DNA of 64,000 nucleotides from Nymphaea colorata (lineage: Eukaryota > Streptophyta > Magnoliopsida > Nymphaeales > Nymphaeaceae): the NCBI RefSeq assembly GCF_008831285.2, contig NC_045138.2, positions 39,299,115 to 39,363,114 on the forward strand, read 5' to 3'. The notes beneath the pieces were generated by a model. That model was not told where the DNA came from. It was given only the letters and a program-made list of their open reading frames with translations, and searched no databases. This document shows positions 1-12,679 of the stretch, piece after piece (the stretch's first letter is position 1; each line of letters opens with the position of its first letter). The translations under genes and the position numbers were made by a program.

Positions 1-533
1 GTAGGTTGAAATATATAGTAGTTCAAGTTTCAATGTTTTTAGTTTTGAACCTTAGCTAGGGTGAGTTTCAAAAAAATGGCAGTTTTGGTACATGGGATTA
101 ACAAATGAGATTTTCCTACAAAGGTTTAAAAGTTACGAACCAAAATATAGGAACTGAGGTGAAGGAGAAACACCGAAAAGATGTGAAAGCCTTCCAGAAG
201 CTAGGGAGACAAAGTAAGATATGGGGTACGTTTAATGCTACCTTTGACAACGATACAAAGTCTACCAATCAAATTGAAGACCTTTAGTCTTTAAGCCATG
301 TTTGCGTGCAATATTGAAGCAAGTAATGGCATCATTGAAGAAAAAAGAGTTACTATATGATGTGCATGCCTTAAAAAGTTTTTCTTGTAAAAAACTTGCT
401 TATTTGTATATGTCTAAACTAGGAATTTTCTCTTATTTCTTCTTAAAATTCTAAAAGCTTTTGCATAAGTTTGCACTTTGTAGAGGTATGCTATACCATT
501 TAATAAAGAGAAGATCCATTGCAATTTCTGCAG
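1..533 (+). other. Intron (5' part) upstream of the OTP51-like last exon
   Basis: AT-rich sequence with no open frame resembling the OTP51 N-terminal region. It ends in a pyrimidine-rich stretch and a CAG acceptor at 531-533, so it most likely belongs to the intron before the long exon that follows. The short open frame at 105-287 has no recognisable motif. Earlier exons must lie to the left of the window. Confidence 0.6.
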
Positions 534-2381
534 GTGTATAAGTGGATGGTCCAACAACGTTGGTTTCAATTTGATTTTGCGCTGGCTACTAATCTAGCAG
601 ATCACCTGGGCAAGGAGCGTAAATATTCAAAGTGTCGAGAGTTGTTTGATGACATTGTAAATCGTGGGCAGGTGCCTTGTGAATCAACGTTTCATATATT
701 AATTATTGCCTATATTGGAGCGGATTCCCATGGTTGCTTGGAAGAAGCTTGTGTGATATATAACAGAATGATTCAGCTAGGAGGTTATCGTCCTAGCCTT
801 AGTTTGCATAATGCTCTGTTCAGGGCCCTCGTGAGCAAACCAGGGGGGACATCAAAATACTATCTGAAGCAAGCAGAATTTATTTATCATAATCTGGAAT
901 CAAGTAAACTCGAGATACAAGGGGATATATATGCAGGTCTAATTTGGCTGCACAGTTATCAGGACAACATCGATAAAGAAAGGGTTGCAGAGCTTAGGAG
1001 AGAAATGCAGCAAGCAGGGTTGGAGGAAAGTCGAGATGTGCTTGTCTCCATCTTGAGGATTTGTTCCAAAGAAGGAGATGTTGATGAAGCTGAAAGGATC
1101 TGGAAGAAGCTACTTAATGCTGATTTTAGTATTCCTTCTCAAGCTTTTGTTTATAGAATGGAACTCTTTGCCAAATTAGGGGAGCCTATGAAATCTTTGG
1201 AGGAATTCAGGAGGATACAAGAACATGGAGTGCCCAACAGCATTGTGGCATATCATAAAATCATTGAGGTAATGTCGAAAGCCCAAGAGGCTGAAATTGC
1301 AGAAACAATTATGGATGAATTCAGGAAGAATGAGATGAAGCCTCTGTTGCCAGCTTACGTTGACTTGATGAATATGTATCTGGATCTGAGTATGCATGAT
1401 AAAGTAGAATCTGCCTTTGTACAATGTAGCACTGAATGTCGTCCAAACAGAACTGTTTATAATGTCTACTTGGAGTCGCTGGTGCAAACCAATAATCTTG
1501 AAAAAGCTGAGGAGGTTTTCATTCAAATGCAGACTAATGGCGCACTTGGTGCCAACGATAGTGCATGCAACATTATCTTACAGGCATATTTGGATTCTGG
1601 TCAGCATGAGAAGGCAGAACAAATTTATGATCTGATGTGCCGGAAAAAATATGAGATCAAGCCTTCGCTGATCGATAAGCTTGACTATATGCTGAGCTCA
1701 AGGAAGAAGGTCGTAAAGAAACCAATAAGGCTAAAGCTTGAGAAAGAACAACGTGAAGTATTGATTGGCTTACTTTTAGGCGGTGCTGAAATGGAAATGA
1801 TTGAACAAAGGAATCATTTGTTCCACTTTGAGTTCAAAGAGAATTCCTTTGTTCATGGTATGTTGAAGATGCATATCCAGGAGAAATTTTTTGAGTGGTT
1901 GGACTGTTATAGCCGACAGAGCAATGGAATTGAAGAGATCCCATATGGGCTTAGCACAATTCCGCATTCATCTTTTGGGTTCTTTGCTGATCAATTCTGG
2001 CCAAAGGGTCGGCCGATGATCCCAAAACTTATTCATCGATGGCTCTCTCCTCGTGTGCTGGCTTACTGGTATATGTATGGAGGCCATAAGAGCTCAAAAG
2101 GGGATGTCTTGCTCAGAATAAAGGGCACTTTAGAGGATGTGGAGCGGCTGGTCAAGGCATTGAAAATGAAGTCCATTGATTGCAAGGTTAAGAGGAAAGG
2201 CAAAACATTTTGGCTCGGTTGTCAAAATAGCAACGCGATATGGTTCTGGAAGCTGGTGGAACCTTATATCTTGCCAGATTTAAAAGGTATTCTAAATCCT
2301 GAATTTCACGGCTCTGTAGATGAGGAGACATCAGGAGGGGGCTATAGTGGATCTGATACAGATTCTGGATTGGATGTTTAG
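534..2381 (+). CDS. OTP51: OTP51-like PPR/LAGLIDADG protein, last exon (5' partial)
   Basis: In Arabidopsis OTP51 is a chloroplast PPR protein needed to splice ycf3 intron 2, and so for photosystem I assembly. This exon encodes 615 residues. The first ~390 are degenerate P-type PPR units (many 35-residue helix pairs with signatures such as PNRTVYNVYLESLVQ and NDSACNIILQAYLDSG). Two LAGLIDADG-endonuclease-like segments follow: LIGLLLGGAEME near residue 407 and LSPRVLAYWYMYGG near 503. The end is an acidic Ser/Gly/Asp tail. The exon is taken to start at 534, after a TTCTGCAG acceptor, because the frame starts in phase 0 there and the residues just before it are not PPR-like. The known protein is about 850 residues, so roughly a quarter is missing upstream. 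The LAGLIDADG acidic residues look degenerate, as expected for a splicing factor rather than a nuclease. The gene is tail to tail with PTB. Confidence 0.9.
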   Translation: MYKWMVQQRWFQFDFALATNLADHLGKERKYSKCRELFDDIVNRGQVPCESTFHILIIAYIGADSHGCLEEACVIYNRMIQLGGYRPSLSLHNALFRALVSKPGGTSKYYLKQAEFIYHNLESSKLEIQGDIYAGLIWLHSYQDNIDKERVAELRREMQQAGLEESRDVLVSILRICSKEGDVDEAERIWKKLLNADFSIPSQAFVYRMELFAKLGEPMKSLEEFRRIQEHGVPNSIVAYHKIIEVMSKAQEAEIAETIMDEFRKNEMKPLLPAYVDLMNMYLDLSMHDKVESAFVQCSTECRPNRTVYNVYLESLVQTNNLEKAEEVFIQMQTNGALGANDSACNIILQAYLDSGQHEKAEQIYDLMCRKKYEIKPSLIDKLDYMLSSRKKVVKKPIRLKLEKEQREVLIGLLLGGAEMEMIEQRNHLFHFEFKENSFVHGMLKMHIQEKFFEWLDCYSRQSNGIEEIPYGLSTIPHSSFGFFADQFWPKGRPMIPKLIHRWLSPRVLAYWYMYGGHKSSKGDVLLRIKGTLEDVERLVKALKMKSIDCKVKRKGKTFWLGCQNSNAIWFWKLVEPYILPDLKGILNPEFHGSVDEETSGGGYSGSDTDSGLDV

Positions 2382-4013
2382 CAATGAAATTTTTGATTCA
2401 TTAGTGCGATGAGTATTATTTCATACTGGAAATGGTACGAACATGAAATAATCGGGTCTGGAACATTATAACCTCCTCCGTGGACGTCATCTCCAAAGAA
2501 CCTCAAGGCAGTGGTGTCTTCATTACGAAACTTAGTATTAAAAAACAGCCTTGATTACCTGTTTATACTTTCGTGAATCTGTACAATTTGTAAGATAAAA
2601 TTATTCTCTGTCCTTTTTGCCACCAACCCCCCAGAGGCAAGGACGCAATGAAAATTGCCTAATTTGTTGTAACCAATTTTGTACAATCTTGGTACCTGCT
2701 ACTAGACAGATTTTAGTTTTTATACAATAAGAAAAGATAGTGCAACAAGGTTTACATCGTGGTTTAGTATCTGCTGCTGTTCTGTCTTGACATATCAACA
2801 TAAGCAAAGGAATATGCTATGCTAATTGTTAAATTGAGAACCAAAAGCAAAAGTTCAACGAAAACAGAGTAGGGAATCTTTTTTTTCTAACTTCGTAACA
2901 GCAAAGAACAAGCCACATGAAATGATTGCTGCCTGATGGCGTCTGCGCTGTCTGAAATCTTCGTGGCTTGTAGAAATGTGATTGCTTCTTTTTAGTGCAA
3001 GTGCCCGAACAGAGAGTAGCAGGTTCTGGTTATTGGTTTGCATTATGGGAAAGTATGTAATGGTACATGCTATTGCAACCTGAACGATCAAATCATGATT
3101 CTGCATATGACGGTCTGACTGTCGATGGAACCGAATTATGTACGCTGGTGCATGAACAACACCGCGCCTCATTTGATCCAAAGGCTGTATAAGGTGGAAC
3201 TGGAGTTCCCGCAAATATATCGGCCATTTTACACCCCCAAGTTGAAAGCATATGCCTGTCTGATCTACCATCAAGCCGCATTCTTTCAGGTTCAGCGTGT
3301 TGAACAGAACGACCTGTAGCTCGTCATACAGAACGTAATCTATTTTCTTATACCAAACGAGATCTCTTCTGGCCTCGGGCTGAAATGACTGACTCATTCG
3401 CTAGAGAAAGTCGAAACAGTTTGACGAAAAATGAAGGGTTGGATTTAGACAGACGATAGGCACTAACTCCAAGTGGATAAACCAATAGTCCCACTTTACA
3501 GACTACTCGGCAGCCACTTTGTATACTCAAGAACCTTTCATCTGTATTCTTTAGCAATCTGACCTTGCAAGTGTCTTCCCATAAAGAAAAACTGGAAAAA
3601 CAACGGCATATACCAGAGACCATAGTAAAGTCGCACATGGCAAATAGTTCCACCCTTAAATCCTATTTCCCGTAAGACCACAAACAGCAATCAAAAAGTG
3701 AAGCTACTGAATGCAACTGATATCGACGAAATGCGCAAGTATAAAATTTTAATAACTTAGTTTTCATGCGCACATGCATGAACAAGTTTTAAAAAGTTGA
3801 CGCCGATATTTAGACAAAACTTGAAACTTAGGCAGGAGTCAACTTTGAAATGGTGAACCAGACTCCTAGCCCCCGTTCAATTAAATGAGAGAGTACCAAA
3901 ACATTATCAGAGATGCCACCAACGAGAAAAGGTACTACAATTATATATTAATGCCATCAAAAAAGTCCCTTTTGGGTAATGTATAGAGGAAAAAACATCA
4001 AATGGTATTCTAA
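2382..4013. other. Convergent intergenic region with the 3' UTRs of OTP51 and PTB
   Basis: This is the space between two convergent stop codons. Open frames here (for example 2855-3397 minus and 3125-3319 plus) overlap on opposite strands, match no family and have no good start context. Both 3' UTRs must lie here. No repeat or RNA gene was recognised. Confidence 0.6.
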
Positions 4014-7000
4014 TCAACGATCATAAGGACCCATCCAAGACATATGTGGCTGAGAGTTCTGAACTGGCAACCGCAACATGGTAGCACCAATGTCAGCTTG
4101 TATAGCACCTGGTACCGCATACACTTGATTGTGCACAGGCACAGGCAAGTTCGCAGGGATGTTCATGTTTGCAGGGATGTTCATGTTTGCAGGGATATGT
4201 GCAGGCAGCGGCACCATTGAAGCTTGTCCACCCATATCCCAATTCCCAACAGAACTAGGACCCATTCCTCTTTCAGAACTAGGAGCAAAACCGTAGTTGG
4301 GAAGCTGAGAGGCTGTCATCCCAATTGGGGAGACTGGTTGCTGCCCGAGAATGGAAGGTTGTGTCTGAACTACGGTAGCACTGTGGTTCGTGTAGTCCCT
4401 GCTTTTGTCATTGTTTGCCTAGCAAATCAACATTGTTTCTTTCATAAGCCCATGTGAGAGGTCAATAGTCATTTCTTTTGGTGGATAAGGTTTTCGGGAA
4501 TGGGATTCAGGTGCGAATAATACCTTCACATTGAGATCGGTATGCCGAGAATATGTAAGATGAAGCTTGCAATATCCTCCATCATAGATACAGTGACCTT
4601 CTAATGCTTCCTTGGCAACACTAGCCGTCTGCACATCTGTCGAAATGAAAATGCAGCAGTTTGTTCAAGGATTCCCAGAGATCTAATTTACAATGAAGAA
4701 ATGCACAGGCAAGCCACTGAATATACATATATATTGACTTATGCAAGTTCTTCATAATGGAAATTTTACACCAGAACCAGCAGTATTTACCATATCAAAG
4801 AGCCCCTAAAATGTGCAAAACTATACAGAAATTTTTGTAAAAAAAAAAATGTGTATAACCAAATAAAAAAAATATAAAAGACTAACCATCATTTGATTTT
4901 TGATAAAATATTAAGTAATTTTAAAATCTTTCCAAACAAATGAAAACGTAAAATTAATATTTATTGAGCAACACAAACTAAAAGAGAAATAGGCAAAGTC
5001 AGAACTCAGAATATATGTAATAAAGCAAAACACAAACTGGAAGACTATGAGTAATCCAGTAGATATTCCATTGAACTGTAACCTTGTACATAATTTCTTC
5101 ATAGAATTGTGAATTTAGACTTTACAGCAAGGAAACTCTTTAAGGACAGGTTGAAATTTAGAATTATAAATACTTTTTTATCCTATACCTCAACTATTTC
5201 AGAATTTGAAATTATACATTACCTTTTTCTGCTTGACAAGTTTTGAGGCCTCTGTTTGTCAGGACCCTCATAATTCTCAAAAAACGCGCCTTTTTAAGCC
5301 TCTCATATTTATAAACATACTCACCATAGTCATCAATAGACTTCAACAGAACAGTGTAGTAAAAGTCCAAAGTCCAAATGGAACATTTTTACTAAGAAAC
5401 AGGAACAGATAAAATTGGTAGCACTAACAGTACACTACTACCCAGAGAAAGGGTTAATATGTACCTGGATATTGAATTAATGCTTGCCACCCACCATTCT
5501 TCTCAAACATTGCAATTTTTAGAACCATCCCAAATGCAGAGAACACCTAAAACATCAGGCCAAATAGGAAGAGAGCTGTAAGTAAGAGAAGTCATGTGAT
5601 CTTAAAACCAGGTGAAATTATATAGTACCGTATGCAAAACATCAGCAGTTACTGCATACTGCATGTTCTCTATAGATGCAAGGAGAACATTGCTCTCTGC
5701 TTCCTGTCTTTTTCCATCAGGCCCAACGATAAACTGCATAAACATATGAAACTCATATTACACGACCACAAACTAGGTAACAAAGTATGCTTAACATATG
5801 TATATGCACACACATAGAGAGGGAGAGAGGAAGAGACAGAAAGAACAACGTTTCTGATGTCCAGTACTTATAGCTGTCTGGCACCGGCTTATCCTGGCTG
5901 TGTATCACATATCTGACCACATGGTCAGATATCCAAAGCTATATACCTGAGGAAAATCACCAGAGTCCAATGTATAGATCGGATTTTACAACATAGCCAT
6001 TCTGAACAGTTGATTTAATGATTTTATAAAATTTGATCTACATTTTGAATTTCGGCAATTTTCCTTTTGAATAGATAGTTTTAGACATTTTGACCATACA
6101 GATGCAGTCAGACATGATAAAAGCACCTGGGGTCCAGTGATGAAGCCAGGCAGCTATCAATCATTAAACAAATTGGATGTCTTCATCAGTGGATTTTATA
6201 TAATATAGACACGTTTTTTTTGAAGTCTTACCTGAGCATTGGCATCAATTGCAGAGGGAGCAACAGGAAGGTAAGGATTGGTGTAGTCCCTGTGCATGAA
6301 GATACATACGACCATAAGAAAGAGTTTTGTAAAAAAAATTTAAAAAAAAAATTTTTTTAAAAAAAAAACTTCAGATATACAGTCAGACTACTTATTGCAT
6401 GGAAAGTAAAATGCAAGTTTTGTACGGCATCACAGTAGCTAAGACATCCACGGTTGACAACTTAATAGTTTGTATATTTGGTGAAAGAAGCAAAAGGCAA
6501 GAGACAGGAACAAAACAAAAAGGAAGCTGAACCGGAAAGAATTGAGAAAGAAGGAAAGGAAAAGAAAAGGGTCATTTGGATAACTCAAATTTCTCGATAT
6601 TAGTGTTTAAAAGCTTAGTGTACTAAATTCCAACAGGAATGTCTTTCGCAAAGCCTAACAGAAAAAAGATTACTGGAAACCTGTACACTCGTACCCTTCC
6701 TCTGTTGACAAATCTAAGAATTCCATATTCGGTTAGAAATTGAAGGTAGCACTGACAGTCCAGGCAAAAACAGAACTATGCTAGCAGAAACAATGCACAT
6801 ATAACTCTTTTCAATAAGACTCGAGTTACAACAGAGTTCATACTACATATGAAGCACATGCACTTTTAGTCATAATAACCAGTATAAATTTACAAATTTT
6901 ATGAAATTTTGAGATCAAAACCTTCATCTCTATGATTGTCAACATTCAACTTTTATGTACTTTAAAGTTTAAAAGAGAAAACAATATTTCATATTGCAAA

Positions 7001-10000
7001 CTTCCACAAGAATTAGAAGTATATTCCCAATAAGTCAAAACCTAAAACCCGAAGTCATGATTTTCATAATTATCATATTGTATTTGTTACCCCACCCATG
7101 TCGTTGTGCTGTCTTTGTGACGTAACATGAGGAATAGTCAAACAAAAGCTGAAAATACATAACACATTCACAAAAGAAGCTCTGAGAATGAAATATATCT
7201 TTGAAGGTAAATGAGTACTATAAGATATAACATTCACAATGTTACTTTAGTCAACATTACCATGTCTAGAGAAGGTAGGTGCAAGCAAATCAAGAAGTAT
7301 GAAATATGAGTTATCAAACAAAAATGCAGGGTGCTGCTCAGGATGTACCAGTATACTAATTTGTTAATTGACTGTCCTGGTATGACAATTGACAACCACT
7401 GCCTAAAAATGTCCATCTCAATGAAAGAATAAACCATCTGAAGCAAATTTTGCATAGAATCTTCTCTAATGCAAAGATAGGGTGGATACTGAAATGAGCA
7501 GGGCCACCCCTGTTAGAAGCAAACACTGCCCAACAGGCTTGGACCGAGGCTGGTTACACTAAGGCTCGTCAGAGCCTTCATTCTTTGCCCATTACACCAG
7601 GCCAAGTCAGGCTCATCCAAAAGCTAGACCTGATATGTACATTAAGAAGCAGCAAGACCCAGCCCATCCAGGTCAGTACCAAGGTCCGTCAAGTTACAGG
7701 AGGAAAAGGTTCCCATCATATACTCAAAGTCTCAAAGCAACAAACAAAGGAAAATATTGCCATGCCTTTGACCAGAACAAAGACAAAGTGGATATAAAAA
7801 AGAATGTTGTATTGCTTTAGCCTTCTCTGTCATAAACAATAAGACCAGGCGCATAATACCAGCAGCAATCTCAAAGGCAAATAGTGAAGTACATATTGAA
7901 GAAAGAAAGTGATAACTCAACACAACAATCTAAGGGTATATGCTAGTGTTCCTAAATGAAATATTTAAGAACTTAGAAGGAACAATAATAGATTGGTTTT
8001 GTGGTCGCACCTGCTTCGATGACTTTGAAACTTAACATTCAAGTCGGTATGAGCAGAAAAATTAATTTTGAGGTTGCATGTCCCCATATGTTCTGGAAGC
8101 AAATATCTGGAAAAGAAGACAACATTAAACATCAAAAACCTGCTATAATCCAGAGAATACCTTAAAGGCTTAAACTCTACACAGACAAATAGGAATGAAA
8201 CATTACCTCGGAATACTTCTTCCATCCAATGCATTTTTTGCAGAAGTTGCAGTTTCAGTGTTGGAGAATTGGATTAAAGCCTGGAGATATTAAACAAATA
8301 AATTAGAGGCATGAGAGGGTCCTCAAATAACTCTTCTGCATGAGCTACTCCTCAAATGCTTATACAAACATGCCAATGTTTTATCACCTGGAAACCAGCT
8401 GTCTTCTCAAAAGTTGCAATTTTGTGCACAAAACCAAAGGCTGAAAAGACCTGCATTTTTGCCAAAATGGATGTCAGGCATTTGAATCCAATGATCCACA
8501 GGGGAGGAAAGGGACGAAAATTTGTCAACGGTGCATGAAGCTTCTACAACAGAACCAAGAAAGATGATAAAAGAAGATTCCTAAAGTGGCTTCTATGTCA
8601 AAGTAGAACACATTGCTAGTTCATGGTTTGAAATTTATCTGTATATCCTCACAAACTAATAAGAAATGATTGGGTGGCAAATGTCATAACTTTCTTTGTG
8701 TTCTCAATTATTTTGAAGGTTGAACACAGCGTTCACTAACCGGGTCAAGATTTGACTCAATCGAGAATCAGTTGACTCGACTGACACAACTGAGTCAAGC
8801 ACAATGAGTTTTAGATAAAAAATAAATTAATAATAAAGAATAATTGTGACTCAGTTTTTTTTTTCCTTGAATCAAAATGGAAAGGCCAAAAAAAGGGAGG
8901 AGGATGCTGAATTTGTTGGTTCTCTCTCTTATTTTCTCTCTCTCTTTCGCAATATGTACATAAAGGTTGGATCATTTGTTGTGGGGTTTTTGCCTTTTCG
9001 ACAATGCCTAAGCTCAAAACCCCAAACCACCCTGGCTCTTGATCTCTCTCTCTCTATTTCTCTCATGCCCCAAAGGTGGTCAATCGTGCCATCGATAACC
9101 ACCCAACAAGGAAGAGAACATACTTTTTTTTTCCATTTTAGTAGATTCACCAAGTCGTTAAGCGTTGAATAGTTAATTAGATCATTTGGAGAAAACCTAG
9201 AAGAAAGATATAGTCATGATCGAGTGTTCGAGTCAACCCACTAACTAGCTGACCCAGTTGGCTGCTGATACGAGTCTGACTCCCAAGTTTGCCAACTATG
9301 CCTATATGTACTTTCTTTTAATCAAGAAAAAGGTGGAGAACGACTTTCAAAGGTAGATTCAAAAGCCATGTCCTTATCGTGATATGTGTATTTTTATTAG
9401 CAAGCTCTAGGGAAATTTGACTTTTTCATGCTTTCTATCACTTCTTAGAGCCAAACATATTCCACACAAAAGTGTGAAAAAAAACTAACAGAGGAATAGT
9501 ACATTGTGGAGGCGCTATTTGGCATTGAATTGGCACAAAGGATTTGGAAGCTCAGGATTGCTAAAGTCTAAACCCATTGGTAGCTGGTAGTTGTCAACCT
9601 ACAAAAATTGGCAACTCATACCAGCTGCCAGCTCCCAAAAAGCATTCATGGTTAATGGAAACTAATAATCCTCACCTTCATACTAATCAATCGTAGTTCA
9701 GATACTGTTGTCAAATGCCAAATTATGTAAAAATAAGGTCAATTCAATCACCTTTATCATGATTCGATATCCTGCAAATTTTTGCAACAAAAAATAAAGA
9801 AGGATGAAAGCTTAAACACATAAATAACATGCACCTGAGTTGGTATGCTGGACATAGAACTGCTAGGAAAGGGGGTTTTGGATTATGTTTAGTAAGTTCT
9901 AGGCCAACCCAAATTTTCTTTTAAAACATGGCAATCCTAAATCCCCCATTTTTCTTCTTCCTCCAAGCATTTTCTTCTCTAATCTGCCATAAGAATCCCT

Positions 10001-12679
10001 CCACCGTGAGGGCCTCATGCCAGTTGCCACCTGTCCTAACCTCCAACAACTACGACTCACTCCAGAAACAGTCTGAAGTTTCCAGCAATTAGTGGCAACC
10101 TAGAGGTACACAGAATTTTATGCTTAGTATGAAATTTTTTTCCAAACAAATCAGCATTTTAACAAGTTCTTTTCTGCTGTTTTGCCTACTTGAGCTTTAA
10201 ACTCTTTCTTTATTTTTCTTGTTGAGATATATGGTTCTCTTGTTTTAGATCCTAAATCCTTTATTTATTTTTTCTTCTGTTTCTTCTTTTATCAAACCCA
10301 TTTTTCTTATTTTTTGTTTTTGAAATATACTGCTGTGTTTCTATCTATTTTAATGTTTTGATCCGTACCCATTTATTCTGTGTTTCAAACTCTCTATTAG
10401 AATGTGTAAGACATGCCCAATACATTCAGTCACCTATTAGCATCTTGGATAACTGATTCTTCACTTATTTCTTATTTAGTCTTATTTTACAACCCTCAAG
10501 AACTTTTCTCCAGCCATGGTCTAGCGTTCTCGTTTCTTAATCTTGAATACAAATCCATAAATATTTAGTATTTTGCTGAGTCATGTCTCAAAATAACATG
10601 TTCAAATTTCAATCATATTTTGAAGTAACATGCTCAGTCATGTTTTAGCGTTACTCACAATTGCTATTCAATGACATTTAGCATTTCAGATACAGTTGTT
10701 TTCTATCCAGTCATGTTTTATCATATTGAAGAATTTGATTCTTTTCATTTTTCTGCTAGGCCATGGCAGATGAGGTGGAGAAGCTAGGACCATGGTGACC
10801 ATTTTGTTATGTACTATGAACAATTCCTTTATCCTATAATTGCAACTAATTATGTAGAAGCACAAACCTATAAAATATTTTGCTTGAATTCTGTGAATCA
10901 TTGCAACTTATGACTTATTCAATTGGATTTTGCGGCTCATGACTATTAATTACATATATAAATATATCCCGCTATACCCCTGTACCGACATTTTCTTGAA
11001 ATCACCATGTCTACCCTTTGTACCTATACCTGGACAAGCAACCATGGACTTAGTCCAAAACATGGTTGCTAACAATTAGGAATGAGTCACTGACACTTGA
11101 CCAACCAAAACTAGAAGGGTTTGAAGAGAGCAATGGCTATCACTTGGCATTTGTGAATCATGAGCATGTACCTTTCATACACATAATCAGAAATGGTACC
11201 TCAAGGTCCTCGTTAGATGGAAAAGATAATGTGATTATCTAGAGAAAAAAAAAACAAGAAATTGTGTGGAAACAATCATTGAACTAGAGCACAAAAACAA
11301 TTGAAACTATCACCGACAGTCACATGATTCCATAGAGAATGAGAGTAAAAGACTTCACATTTCAGGTCCTGTGGACTTGAACCAGTGGAGCCATGGGTAA
11401 GGATAGAGAGGGGAGAGAAACAAACACACAACCCTAACCCTAAAAAAGGTAAGGACAGGAGGAGGAGAAGGGTCAGAAGGCAGCTTTAAGGAAGGGAAAG
11501 GAAACAAACACACATGCGCATTCTCCCGATGCAGTAGGCTGCCATCGAAGATGTTTCCTTGACATGGTCCTGCTGATCCATTTACATTTGTGTCAAAAGA
11601 TTTTATAGTAGTTACAAGCCATGCATCAACAGCTCTTCAGGTTCTGTATCATGATACAAACAAAAACAGTACAACGAGCAAGTGTTCTTCTTCCTCCTTA
11701 AAAACAGAAATCTAGCTATTCTCTTACCAGGTGCAATACATCAATGCTGACATTCGCTGCATCAACACCCACTATAGTTACCAACAAAACATTGCTGGCA
11801 GCATCACCAGAAGTTTTATTATGGACAATTTCTTGCCTGTTGGAATACTGAATATAGACGGTCTTCCCACGAACCTGAGCTGGCTCTGGTGATGAAGCAT
11901 AATATGAAATCATTGCAATAGCTTGGTTTAATTCAGCCTGAAACATACAGTTAGACAGGTAAGGTGCAGTCGTGCAGAGACATACTAATTATTAAATCAC
12001 AAACAATCTTCTATACTGTGACTTCATTTTCTTTTAAAGTTTCTCACTTTCTCAGGCACGAAATAGCAAAGCATCATGAAGGCACTCATCCATGCTTAGT
12101 TATATACACACACACTTTGCAACCATTTTGAAACTTTTGAAAATATCATCAGTATGATATGTGGGTCTTAGGCCCATCTGGGACTAAGAAAATGCTCACA
12201 AACTAAACACAGAACACATCAGAGTTACTTATCCCAAGTTTATTCAAAATCCGTACGACCTACAAAAGGGCACTTATCTGTTTAAGCCAACATCCCCAAA
12301 AAAAGAAGGAAATGAAAAGAATATGGGTTTCCTGGCATGGGTTACTTATAAATGATGACTAACGAAAGATAATCCTACAATGGCATGCATGTTCCTGTTT
12401 AATTTGTACTGAAAAACCAGATGTTCGGATGTTCAAAAGTCCCACAGTAAATTTTCAGCAGCAGTGAGAACAGGAAAATAAAAGATGACTTACGAATTCA
12501 ATAAATGCTTGATTGCGATTTGCTCCAACATTACATTTGGTGTTGACTATCCTTCCAAAAGGTTTCCCCAGCTCAATCAACTCCTCTTCTGTGCATTCCC
12601 ATGGTAAGTTTCTTAAATGGAGCACTTTAGAAGGTGGTTGAGTGTAACGAAACTGAGGTTGTCCAGATACAGATGCCAT
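4014..12679 (-). CDS. PTB: Polypyrimidine tract-binding protein (PTB), ten coding exons
   Basis: A nuclear/cytoplasmic RNA-binding splicing regulator that recognises CU-rich RNA. Exons read on the minus strand: 12494-12679, 11728-11937, 8388-8450, 8207-8280, 8011-8106, 6232-6289, 5629-5733, 5465-5546, 4524-4636, 4014-4418. All junctions are GT-AG and the sum is 1392 nt, giving 463 residues. RRM1 contains VLHLRNLPWECTEEEL and GANRNQAFIEF. RRM2 runs from NVLLVTIVGVDAANVS through YLLPEHMGTCNLKINF. RRM3 starts NVLLASIENMQYAVTADVL and ends in SRHTDLNVK. The linker FQSHRSRDYTNPYLPVAPSA is typical of the plant PTB1/PTB2 type. The start is the Met of MASVSGQPQFRYTQPPSK, the usual N-terminus; an in-frame upstream stretch is probably 5' UTR. 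The low-complexity tail has an IPANMN hexapeptide repeat. Intron 2 is about 3.3 kb, where plant PTB genes often carry regulatory sequence. A 5' UTR exon near 13297-13440 is likely. Confidence 0.95.
8700..9290. mobile_element. Possible non-autonomous element in PTB intron 2
   Basis: Both ends of this stretch are rich in TTGACTC/GAGTCAA and GGGTCA-type words in opposite orientation (left 8735-8800, right 9215-9290), around an AT- and CT-rich core. Such GTCAA-rich inverted ends are common in plant repeats. No exact target duplication was found and the ends are not defined to the base. Confidence 0.3.
11400..11520 (-). promoter_or_regulatory. Polypyrimidine tract in PTB intron 2, with a telo-box-like motif
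   Basis: On the PTB strand this is strongly C/T-rich, about 200-330 nt after the intron 2 donor. The plus strand carries AACCCTAACCCTAAA near 11430, a double telo-box-like motif. CU-rich RNA is the known ligand of PTB, so this is a candidate autoregulatory tract. That role is inferred. Confidence 0.35.

Noticed and set aside
2855-3397. Minus-strand frame of 180 codons between OTP51 and PTB
   Set aside because: It lies in the convergent 3' region, matches nothing, and overlaps other frames on both strands.
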